This document shows, piece by piece, positions 56,351 to 64,000 of a stretch of 64,000 nucleotides of DNA. This DNA is from Hexactinellida sp. DTS-2022 (Eukaryota; Porifera; Hexactinellida), in NCBI GenBank assembly GCA_028753945.1, contig JAPNXP010000018.1, positions 1,892,001 through 1,956,000 on the forward strand, read 5' to 3'. The translations under genes were made by a program, and so were the position numbers. Numbering within the stretch: the first letter of the stretch is position 1; the number at the start of each line of letters is the position of its first letter. The notes under the pieces are model-generated. The model saw nothing but the letters and a program-made list of their open reading frames with translations. It had not been told where the DNA came from and did not search any database.

Positions 56351-57078
56351 TAGTAGGCCATGGTGTAGCTTATTCCTATATATTACACAGAAGCTAAATC
56401 TTGGATTAATGATGGCATTAATTGTCTACTTAACATACCTTTGCTCCCAAATCCAAATAGCAATATGCTGACTGAGTTAGTTAATTGTAATTTACAAGTC
56501 ACAGGTTTAACTTATTTATTAGGAGTGATATTTTGAGGAGGGTAAGACCGCGAAATGGCCGTTAATTGTATTGTATAATACACGAACGAATAAAGGTCCG
56601 AAGGGCTCGTGTTTTTAAAATATATTTTTGTCGTGTTTGTGTATTAAAGTAATATAAATACTTTAATATAAAATTCAAAAAATTCAAACTAAACCTAGAA
56701 GAAAATTCCAAATGGGTATTATAGGGATTAACGACCAACATTTTTAACTCGGTTGTTATATGTTTGTGAATATAAAAATTTGTTGTTTTTAAATTGAGGT
56801 AAACATATATAAGAAAATAACGAAATGTTCATGTGCTTTCAAACCAATGTTTTTCCCCTCAAACTCCCTTAATTAGACATTTAAACATGTTATTTTACTG
56901 TTTGCTTTTTGGAAATGCGTTGCCTTTTCATTATGAAGTGGTCAATTAAATATATTGAATAATAATTGCAATTTATAGGCCTCATAGAGGTTTTGATTTC
57001 ATATAAGGATAAGGCACAACATCTACTAAAAAGGGATGCTCCATTCCTGCACCTGGCTAGCCAGATCCTGTGACCGCA
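56351..57078. other. Helentron-like 3' end at 56539-56613, otherwise no gene
   Basis: 56539-56613 (agggtaagaccgcgaaatgg ... gaagggctcgtg) is a decayed 3' end of the Helentron-like family. It is followed directly by a start-like ttttaaaatatatttttgtc, repeating the head-to-tail arrangement of H2/H3. The remainder is AT-rich. Confidence 0.5.
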
Positions 57079-57203
57079 AATTTTAATTTCGAGCCCTTCG
57101 GTCTCGGTCGCATTGCGACAGATCGGTGTACGCACCTCAAGTTAGCGGCCCTACTCTTTACTAAACAATTGATTCGATAGTTAGTAAATATTTGTCATAG
57201 ATA

Positions 57204-57843
57204 TATATGTTATGTCGATTTTGTCAAATAGTCGATTTTACAAAATCAACATCCAAAATGTCGATTTTGTAAAATCAACATACAAACTTAAGTTTAATTT
57301 GTAAAATAGTTGATTTTATAAAATCTACATTTTTAATTAGTTGATTTTGTAAAATCGACATTTCAGAATGTTGATTTTACAAAATCAACATTTTTAATTA
57401 GTTGATTTTGTAAAATCGACATTCTGAAATGTTGATTTTGTAAAATCGACATTTCAGAATGTCGATTTTACAAAATCAACTAATTAGAAATGTCGATTTT
57501 ACAAAATCAACAAATAAAAAATGTCGATTTTACAAAATCAACTAATAAAAAATGTTGATTTTATAAAATCGACATATTTTATTCGTTGATTTTGCAAAAT
57601 CACCCTGGAATATTTTTTCATTCTAGTAAAAAAATTTCATTTTGGTAAAAAAAATTCTTCATACAAGTCGGTATATACTTGGATGAAGCGAATTCTGAAC
57701 AAAATGAAATAAAACCTGGGCCTATCCGAGTAATATAGCCAAAGTAGAACACTTGTTTTAGTTCCGTTGATTCATGTTGATTTTGTAAAATCGAGATGTT
57801 GATTTTGCAAAATCAACATTTGACAAAATCGACATAACATATA
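57204..57843. mobile_element. Element built of TTGATTTTACAAAATCAA palindromes
   Basis: The ends tatgttatgtcgattttgtc (57206) and its complement (to 57843) are inverted. Between them, more than 20 copies of the palindrome gattttacaaaatc or gattttgtaaaatc occupy most of 57220-57605 and 57775-57830. They are linked by short spacers (aacatt, gacattctgaaat, aactaattag). A ~170-bp unique segment separates the two parts. It is nested in copy H5. A fragment is at 29305-29455. Confidence 0.85.
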
Positions 57844-58051
57844 CATCCCATTAACCATTTTCCATACTTCCAATTTGTTCACTTATAATACCCGTTGAAA
57901 GCAAACTACTAGGTTAATTTTGAATTTCATTAACTTATTTCCTATTTGTTGTAAACACCAAAAACAAATATTTATATTATAAATTTATAAATTCGATATT
58001 CGATATTCGAAATCACCATACGTACTTTTTACCAATTATAACATTTGTTTA

Positions 58052-58188
58052 CAGTCTGTTCTCTCTAATAGTCCATATACTATTTACTTGTCCAAATCAA
58101 CTATTTATATATGTGTAATAGTCCATGTTCTCTAATAGTCCACTTAGGGCCATTTGCCCACTGGTGGACTATTAGAGAGAACAGTGTG
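58052..58188. mobile_element. 137-bp TA-flanked MITE
   Basis: The ends are CAGTCTGTTCTCTCTAATAG and (inward) CACACTGTTCTCTCTAATAG, flanked by TA (58050-58051, 58189-58190). Internal copies of ctctaatagtcca. Pogo-like; nested in H5. Confidence 0.85.
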
Positions 58189-58311
58189 TACCTATAATGA
58201 GATTTTGAACTTAGTCTCTATCACAATAATAAGGCGGTTTCTATTATCTCATCACTTTAATACAATCCGGACAAAGACACACACAAACAAACAACATTGA
58301 GATTTAATAAT

Positions 58312-59184
58312 ATAGATTTACGTAATAATTATAATAATACTCATGTGCAATAATAAGTCCGAAACTGACTTCACCACATTTGCTATTCATTGCCTAAGTA
58401 TTTATGAGATTCAAAATTAGATTCCAACATAATGATTTCCGAATGCTAACTATTTAACATTCACGCTTCTGTTCTACATATTATCCTTTTGAACTTTTTG
58501 TAGTTTACAGAACAGTTCCTCCAGTATTAACGCACTTATTGAATTCGAAAGCGCTCAAAGGCAAGGTACATAGAACTTTGTGGGGACATCTTCCCGAGGT
58601 TATTCAGACAACGCAATCCCTATCATTGTGAGCCCAGATAATTGTAACGTGACCTGCAACGGCACATCCCCATTGGAGAATTTCCGATAATTTGGTAACA
58701 AACTCGTGAGTGAGTATATTCAACAACTGCAGTCATTAACACCTTGCCTTCTCAAACTTTTGTACAGGTTTAACTAATTCATTTAATAATTAATCCTGTG
58801 AGCAGGCATCTCGTTTGCAAGTGAGTTATGAATTGATGCTAAACCTCATAGGTATAGGTATATATACATAGCTGTCGGTGCTTATCGCGCCCTGATCCAT
58901 TTTACGTACTCGAATACGCCCTCGTGTAGTAAACCACAAATATTTATAAGGCCACATAGAATATATTACTTGTTCTTCATCTCCCCCCAGCCCAAATTTT
59001 ACTCAGCCTTGACAATATTTATTGTTTATTTTAGGCAGCATAATGTCCAGGGTCTTTTTTAAGGCCGATCTTGGTGTAAATTTGCACCAAGATTTGGGTT
59101 TTACACCACGATTCGTATTGGCTGCGGCAGCTGCAGTATTGAGTTATGCCGAGGGCGCTGCTGGGTTACATCGTGGCGTACCAC
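58312..59184. other. No gene recognised
   Basis: AT-rich. 59075-59180 is GC-richer (ggctgcggcagctgcag) with a short palindrome cagctgcag-type core. No frame is credible. Confidence 0.4.
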
Positions 59185-59960
59185 ATATACTATACGGCTA
59201 GATAAGTCAAGTATTTGCTCATGTTATTTCCAGGTCAGTGTTTACTATCTAATTGCTCGTAAATGAATTACCTATTGTGATGGAATATAATAAACTTAAG
59301 TTTTCACATACGATAGAAACATCTAATATACTTTGAGAATGAATTCACATTGGATTTAACCACAATGACGTATTAAGTATACATACCCAATTATGGTAAT
59401 TATTAGTATACTATTTAATTAAATCAAAAAATTAGAAAATGAGTACTTAATTCTTTCCAGGATCCATTTGGCATGTTTAAATTGTCAATAGCAATTTGTG
59501 ATCTGTCCAAATGTATTGTGTTAAATTTAATAGTACATGAGGAAGGAATCAGATCAGTGAAACCCGCCGTAAAGATCATGTTTCCGCATTTAAATCCAAC
59601 AAACGCCACAAAACCAAATTGTGCACCAACTCCCATCACTTATAATCCTTGTATTTCTTGCGCCAATTAGAAAATAATTAAAGTACACATTTTCTAATTT
59701 TTTGATTTATTTTAATAGTAGTATAGTGTAATAATTAGCATATATGGGTACGTATGTATAGTATTTGATTACGTCTTTGCGGTTAAATACCGAGATTAAT
59801 CTTACCAAAAGCGTTCTAGATGTTTCCAGTCTATTTGAAAACTTAAGTCTAATTGATGCCATAACTGTAACTTATGTAAGTGATTATATTTACTAGCAAT
59901 CAGAAAGTGATAACTGGCCTAGAAATGTAATGAGCAAATACTTGACTTATCTATCCGATA
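59185..59960. mobile_element. DNA element with ~190-bp TIRs
   Basis: 59185-59385 and 59755-59960 are imperfect inverted repeats (agtcaagtatttgctcat / aaatacttgactt; gaaacatctaatata / ctagatgtttccag). About 370 bp lies between. A third isolated copy of the repeat is at 56160-56350. The ends read ctagataagtcaagtatttg on both sides. Confidence 0.7.
59424..59639 (-). CDS. Unassigned ORF inside TIR element
   Basis: About 70 codons on the minus strand, MGVGAQFGFVAFVGFKCGNM then FTAGFTDLIPSSCTIKF and LNMPNGSWKEL. The composition (Gly, Phe, Trp, Cys) is more protein-like than random AT-rich translations. It is bounded by pyrimidine-rich and GT-containing sequence that could be splice signals. The complementary strand is also open over the same region (59473-59670). 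It could be a captured exon or chance. No family recognised. Confidence 0.25.
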   Translation of the reverse strand: MMGVGAQFGFVAFVGFKCGNMIFTAGFTDLIPSSCTIKFNTIHLDRSQIAIDNLNMPNGSWKELSTHFLIF

Positions 59961-59970
59961 ATATAATCAT

Positions 59971-60718
59971 CAGAGACGTCGCCACGGGGGTGATAGGGGG
60001 ACAATGCCTCCCCTGGTAAATATTTGTTGGTATTTCATTGCTCTGATCCATTCTTGATATTAAATTGATTTAATAAGTTATCTTTAGTTCATACTTGCCA
60101 TCCCAATATGCATGTACTAGGCTCCAATTTCTCCATGTAAATTCAACAAAATCCATGGAGGCCCATAATTTTTTCTGGCTCGCTCCGCTCGCTTGTCTGA
60201 AAAATTAATATATACATAAACTAAAATGAACTACACGTACTAAAGTATTGTTTTACGTATGTGGTTAATTATTGCAGAATGCAGCGCAAGATATGTGATC
60301 ATGTTAAATATTCTCATTATGTTTGACAAAAATCAAATTCATCACTTTGTATGCAGAAAATATTGAATTATATAGTGGACACTAAACTGTACAGGGAATC
60401 CCTGTAACCATTTGTAATCAACTGTATTAAAACCCAATATAAGAAATTTATTTGTAAAGATAGACTTTACCTTTGACTATGGATGGTAGTTTTTTCTGTA
60501 GTATTTGATGGATTTAATGTTTTTGATTTTTGTAAGCTACTTTTCATATTTCGAAAACACTAAACTAGAAAGGTTCATCTTAATAACTAAGTATTTGGTG
60601 ACGTCACTGCTAGTTCTAACACAAATAAATGTTCGCTCCCTCTCGAAATTTCTATGCAACCCCTGGCAATTACTATGCCCCCCCCCCCCCTAGATGAAAT
60701 ATCTTGGCGATGTCCCTG
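59971..60718 (-). mobile_element. hAT-type element (gacgtcgccac family), inverted copy
   Basis: The ends CAGAGACGTCGCCACG and (inward from the right) CAGGGACATCGCCAAG match those of 21852-22916. The interior shares the gctcgctccgctcgc block and the cataggagcctc-type region in inverted orientation. A C-run lies inside the right end. No transposase. Confidence 0.75.
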
Positions 60719-62318
60719 TAGGCCATAGGCTGCATAGCACCGTTACCTGAGGTGCGGGGCATAGATCCGCTGCAAAACGACCGAGACCGAAGGGTTCATA
60801 TATATTTTGGGGACTTTATGAAGAATGTATTTAATACACCACAGATATGTCAAAGCGACCGAAACCGAATGGCTCGTGAATTTAAAATGATTTGAATTTC
60901 AAAAATTTTCAAATGATTTGAATTTCACATGATATAAAACGATTTTCAATTCGTCTAGAATTACTTTCAAGTTGTATACTAATTTTTAGCTATGGTCGTA
61001 TGCGTATTTTGAAATTTATTTGTAACTCATTTGGAAATTATTTGAAATATTTCAAATATTTGATTTGATTTGACTTGACTTGATTTGATTCGATTCGATT
61101 TGATTTGAGTGAAGAAAACAACCCTGCGAACCGATATGTCATATTATTATGACATGAACATATTCTTTTAAATATTAACTATAATCTTGTACAGTGTACT
61201 CGTATTGTATATGTTTACTAAGTCTTGTAATTTTAGGATTACTTTAATTATTTATTCGTTTGGCTGTGGTTTTCTAACCAAAACAAATATTAATTCTATG
61301 TATAGTTTGGCATGTTATTTGCAAATTAATCTATGAAAAAAATGAAATAAAATCCCGTCCCCCGCCGTATTTCTTAAAAAATGTGGATAAGAAACAATCA
61401 ATTTATTTTAGCCGGCCTTATCCAATTATTAAAAAGCAAAATATACCAACTGGAGATTACCAGTAGTTAAATTATATACTTTGTTACATGTAACGGACTG
61501 AATTCGCGAACTGACTGAACAAACCTAATTAGTTCATCTCAAATTGGCGCACCTTCTGTTTGTTCACTTCAGATGCATGGGTAGTGGTGGTTGTATGGAA
61601 CCAACGCCGCACCACACCTCTTTGATGGTGTACATCAAAGAGGGCCATCCTGAAAAGTGATACGGCGACGCCAGACACTCTGAAAAGTATACTGCGGCGC
61701 AGCACCAGCCGTGCGGAAATGCCGACAGTGGATATTCCACCACATCGATGAATAGATGGACGCGGGTTGGCATAATGTTTTATTCTTGGATTGTCGGATT
61801 TCAAGTCAAATCCCATCTATGAGGGCTGAAAACTTAAGGATGATATCACAATGTGTACCACTTTGATCCATTTCATGAGTAGCTAATAAGTGTGTATATC
61901 GCATTAATTTGTTGTAAACTACAAGTATTGGTTGGCGAATCAATAGTTCACCCATTCCTGAGACTGGATTGCAGGTTATGGTGAAACGTACAAATCTGTG
62001 TCATTCTGACATGTTCAAGTTGTGTTGATCAGTTGCTTTAGTGACAGGTCAGCAGGTCGAGTTGATCGCATTATTTGATAAACTTCTTATTCAAGTTTTG
62101 TTCAAATTTTCTCTGGTTCTCCCCCTATGCCCTATGGTAGTGACGGATATCCGATATCTATCTGTGAAACCATTGCAATGGGCATACTCAGGATAATTAA
62201 GTACCATTTATTGGTAGTTCTGAAGGTTTGGAGTGCTAGGCTTTCCGCGTGTACAGTGTGAAGGAATAATCTGGCAAGGGTGGAGTTTCTGGCATTAGCG
62301 GCGGTTAATCGGTTAACC
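60719..62318. other. Helentron-like 3' ends and unassigned GC-richer block
   Basis: 60751-60803 and 60848-60880 are two decayed copies of the gaccgagaccgaagggctcg 3' end. 61080-61110 is a (GATTT)n microsatellite. 61529-61816 (-) is a GC-richer stretch open in two frames (95 and 69 codons, for example STVGISARLVLRRSILFRVS) with no recognised family; a decayed transposon core is possible. Confidence 0.4.
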
Positions 62319-63235
62319 CAGTGGTTCTCAACAATTTTCAAAATTGCGGACCCCTGGTAGAATTCAAGATACTCAGGCGACCCATTAAAAATATTTACTA
62401 ATATAGTATTTAATAATGAAAACTGTTATTAACTCCTGCTAAAGAATCATGTAAAAATGTTAAATAGTAACTGTGAGAGTGAACATAATTGATGTCTTAA
62501 TGGCTTTCCTGTCCTTGTGTACCAATAGCAAGGATTCAATATGTGGCTTAATATTGGATATCGCAAGTCTAAGGTCATTATGGATATCCAGTCGGTTTCT
62601 AGATTTGTTTTTTATTGTCACAACATCACTGAATGCTCTCTCGGCTAAGTATGTGGTGGCGAAAGGGATGATACATTCTTTCAGAGCAATGGAAGATAAT
62701 GTCTTCGCTATGATATTAGTTTCCATCCAGAAACAAACGTACCCTTTGCATCGAATATTTGTTTTGCATGAGTATTTGTTTGTAGTTGTATTAATTCCTC
62801 TTTTGCTGCGTTTGATATATATGAAACATCTGCTGGTCTTGCTAGAAAAGGATCAATAACCCATGCTAATGAGCTGGCGTATTTAATCTCATCAAATCGT
62901 TGCGAAATTTCAGCTTCCAAATTATGCATATGAGCAAGGATAGTTTTAAGACAATCTGGCAAAAATATCTGCTAGATAAGCAAGATAAATGATAAAATTA
63001 CTATCACCACTTTCAAAATACTGCAAATAATTTTTAGCATCATGGTATTTAAGGAATTCTATCACCGGTTTGTGTAGTTCAAATAATCTCCCTAATAAGC
63101 GACCTCGCGATAGCCAACGTACTTCTGTGTGAAGCAAGAGTGTTTTGTGTTCTTCATCAATACACAATTCGCTAAATAACCTATTATTCAATGGCCTTGA
63201 CTTAATAAAGTTAACGAGTTTTATGCAGACTGATA
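62319..63235 (-). mobile_element. 3' part of a ZBED5-like hAT element
   Basis: The terminus CAGTGGTTCTCAACAATTTT at 62319 (element 3' end, outward-facing left) is a standard hAT end, followed by aaattgcggacccctgg. Transposase homology on the minus strand runs from 62460 to about 63235, where a 43-bp tandem array replaces the upstream part. The other end of the element is not in the window. Confidence 0.8.
62460..63235 (-). pseudogene. hAT transposase relic (ZBED5/FAM200-like), C-terminal half
   Basis: Reading on the minus strand from about 63235: CIKLVNFIKSRPLNNRLFSE and LLLHTEVRWLSRGRLLGRLF, diagnostic of ZBED5/SCAND3-type hAT proteins, then YLAYLADIF. After a shift near 62955: CLKTILAHMHNLEAEISQRF and YASSLAWVIDPF. 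After another near 62715: FATTYLAERAFSDVVTIKNK and SRNRLDIHNDLRLAISNIKP, the hATC dimerisation domain. The frame ends at 62460. Two frameshifts, a missing N-terminal half (BED finger and first catalytic region) and truncation by the tandem array make it a pseudogene. Confidence 0.88.
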
Positions 63236-63244
63236 GGGGAAACT

Positions 63245-63690
63245 TGACTAAGACCGAATGGAATAAGGCCGAATTGCCTAAGGCCGAAAATTATCCAATA
63301 CTGGAATAAGGCCGAATTGCCTAAGGCCGAAAATTATCCAATACTGGAATAAGGCCGAATTGCCTAAGGTCGAAAATTATCCAATACTGGAATAAGGCCG
63401 AATTGCCTAAGGTCGAAAATTATCCAATACTGGAATAAGGCCGAATTGCCTAAGGTCGAAAATTATCCAATACTGGAATAAGGCCGAATTGCCTAAGCCC
63501 GAAAATTATCCAATACTGGAATAAGGCCGAATTGCCTAAGCCCGAAAATTATCCAATACTGGAATAAGGCCGAATTGCCTAAGCCCGAAAATTATCCAAT
63601 ACTGGAATAAGGCCGAATTGCCTAAGGCCGAAAATTATCCATTACTGGAATAAGGCCGAATTATCCAATACTGGAATAAGGCCAAAAATA
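63245..63690. repeat. 43-bp tandem repeat, about 10 copies
   Basis: The unit contains ataaggccgaattgcctaag followed by a variable triplet, then cgaaaattatccaatactgg. Variants at one position are ordered in blocks along the array (ggcc, ggcc, ggtc x3, gccc x3, ggcc), and the last copies are shortened. It replaces the upstream half of the hAT relic. Confidence 0.95.
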
Positions 63691-64000
63691 TTTACCAATG
63701 CCACAAATCGAATTATGTCCAAACAAGAATAAGAAGTTTAATGAATGTTGATTCTAGTAATACACAAAAATTAGTGGAAGAACAAGTATATTAGTAAGAA
63801 AAATATTAAGAGTCTCTAATGGCCCTCTTCCACCTGGAAGACTCGTTGACACTACCGTTAGAGAAATATTTGGAGAAAAGTATCTATTGGCCCTCTGCAA
63901 ACTGGACAACTAGTTGACTCTCCTGTAGTAGCGATTATCTCGGTACATTGGTAGCAAGTTTGTAAATGGCGGCATGGCAATATAAGTGTATCAGCTTCCT
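63691..64000. other. No gene recognised
   Basis: Two imperfect ~85-bp direct repeats (63810-63990; gtctctaatggccctcttcc and tctattggccctctgcaaac, each followed by ctggaagact/ctggacaact and gttgac). Otherwise nothing. Confidence 0.5.

Larger units (their letters stand above)
57079..58311 (-). mobile_element. Helentron-like repeat, copy H5 with two nested elements
   Basis: Minus strand: the 5' start near 58311 (tattattaaatctcaatg, gtttgtttgtgtgtg, tttgtccggattgtattaaa), an interior matching H1, and a 3' end gaccgagaccgaagggctcg at about 57079. A pogo-like MITE (58052-58188) and the palindrome-rich element (57204-57843) interrupt it. Removing them leaves a unit comparable to H1. Confidence 0.6.

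Noticed and set aside
61529-61816. 95-codon GC-richer ORF
   Set aside because: Two frames are open over the same DNA and an inverted pair (tttgatggtgtacatcaaag) lies inside; no family resemblance, so not called as a gene.
2190-63690. ccaatactgg shared by the 2.2-kb and 63-kb tandem arrays
   Set aside because: Only a 10-bp, partly palindromic match; unit lengths and the rest of the units are unrelated.

Overview
This is a gene-poor, AT-rich eukaryotic window, almost certainly from an invertebrate animal. The animal assignment is inferred from the transposon content: a THAP-domain P-element transposase, a FLYWCH-domain Mutator-like (MULE) transposase, BED/DUF659-type and ZBED-type hAT relics, pogo/Tigger-like MITEs with TA duplications, and Helitron/Helentron-like repeats. 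There are no operons, Shine-Dalgarno-type starts, rRNAs, tRNAs or CRISPR arrays. The species cannot be named from the sequence. No complete host gene is visible. At most two or three host exons can be proposed: a coiled-coil terminal exon near 3.3-3.5 kb (-), a Pro/Ser/Thr-rich internal exon near 31.8-32.0 kb (-), and some unassigned short ORFs.

Layout. 0-2.6 kb: a diverged tandem duplication, a hairpin and a minisatellite built on an 18-bp palindrome. 4.5-12.1 kb: a dense MITE field with two identical-length 413-bp hAT MITEs bearing perfect 8-bp target-site duplications (TSDs), two other hAT-type elements, a pogo-like element hosting one of those MITEs, and a 1-kb near-perfect inverted repeat. 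12.2-14.7 kb: a decayed P element, with an internally deleted relative at 19.35-20.0 kb. 15.6-23 kb: further MITEs, G-rich hAT-type elements and an array of GGCGCTAGCGCC palindromes. 23.16-26.27 kb: a 3.1-kb foldback element with 1.3-kb arms. 26.81-28.63 kb: the one apparently intact transposon, a 1.82-kb MULE with a 9-bp TSD and an uninterrupted 466-codon FLYWCH + MULE transposase.

29-32 kb holds small MITEs and the candidate Pro-rich exon. 32.8-35.55 kb is a decayed BED-DUF659-hATC hAT element split by a pogo-type MITE. 35.8-40.2 kb has a Helentron-like repeat and MITEs. 40.48-44.02 kb is a P-like element with perfect 66-bp terminal inverted repeats (TIRs) and an 8-bp TSD, but a frame broken by two shifts and one stop. 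44.19-44.88 kb is a hAT element with a perfect TSD.

46.18-49.56 kb is a second, decayed MULE on the minus strand. It has tandem-repeat ends and what looks like a FLYWCH-MULE-RING architecture, and two head-to-tail Helentron-like copies sit inside its span. 50.4-52.4 kb has a hAT fragment, a TIR MITE, a ~120-bp tandem array and a relative of the 7-8 kb inverted repeat. 53.26-55.05 kb carries two halves of a Mutator-type (MLD) transposase on opposite strands. 57.1-58.3 kb is a Helentron-like copy invaded by a MITE and by an element made almost entirely of TTGATTTTACAAAATCAA palindromes. 59-61 kb has more TIR elements. 62.3-63.2 kb is a ZBED5-like hAT relic, followed by a 43-bp tandem array.

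Taken together, the window looks like heterochromatin-like or intergenic sequence shaped by nested cut-and-paste and rolling-circle-type transposons. Several nesting events can be ordered from the TSDs.
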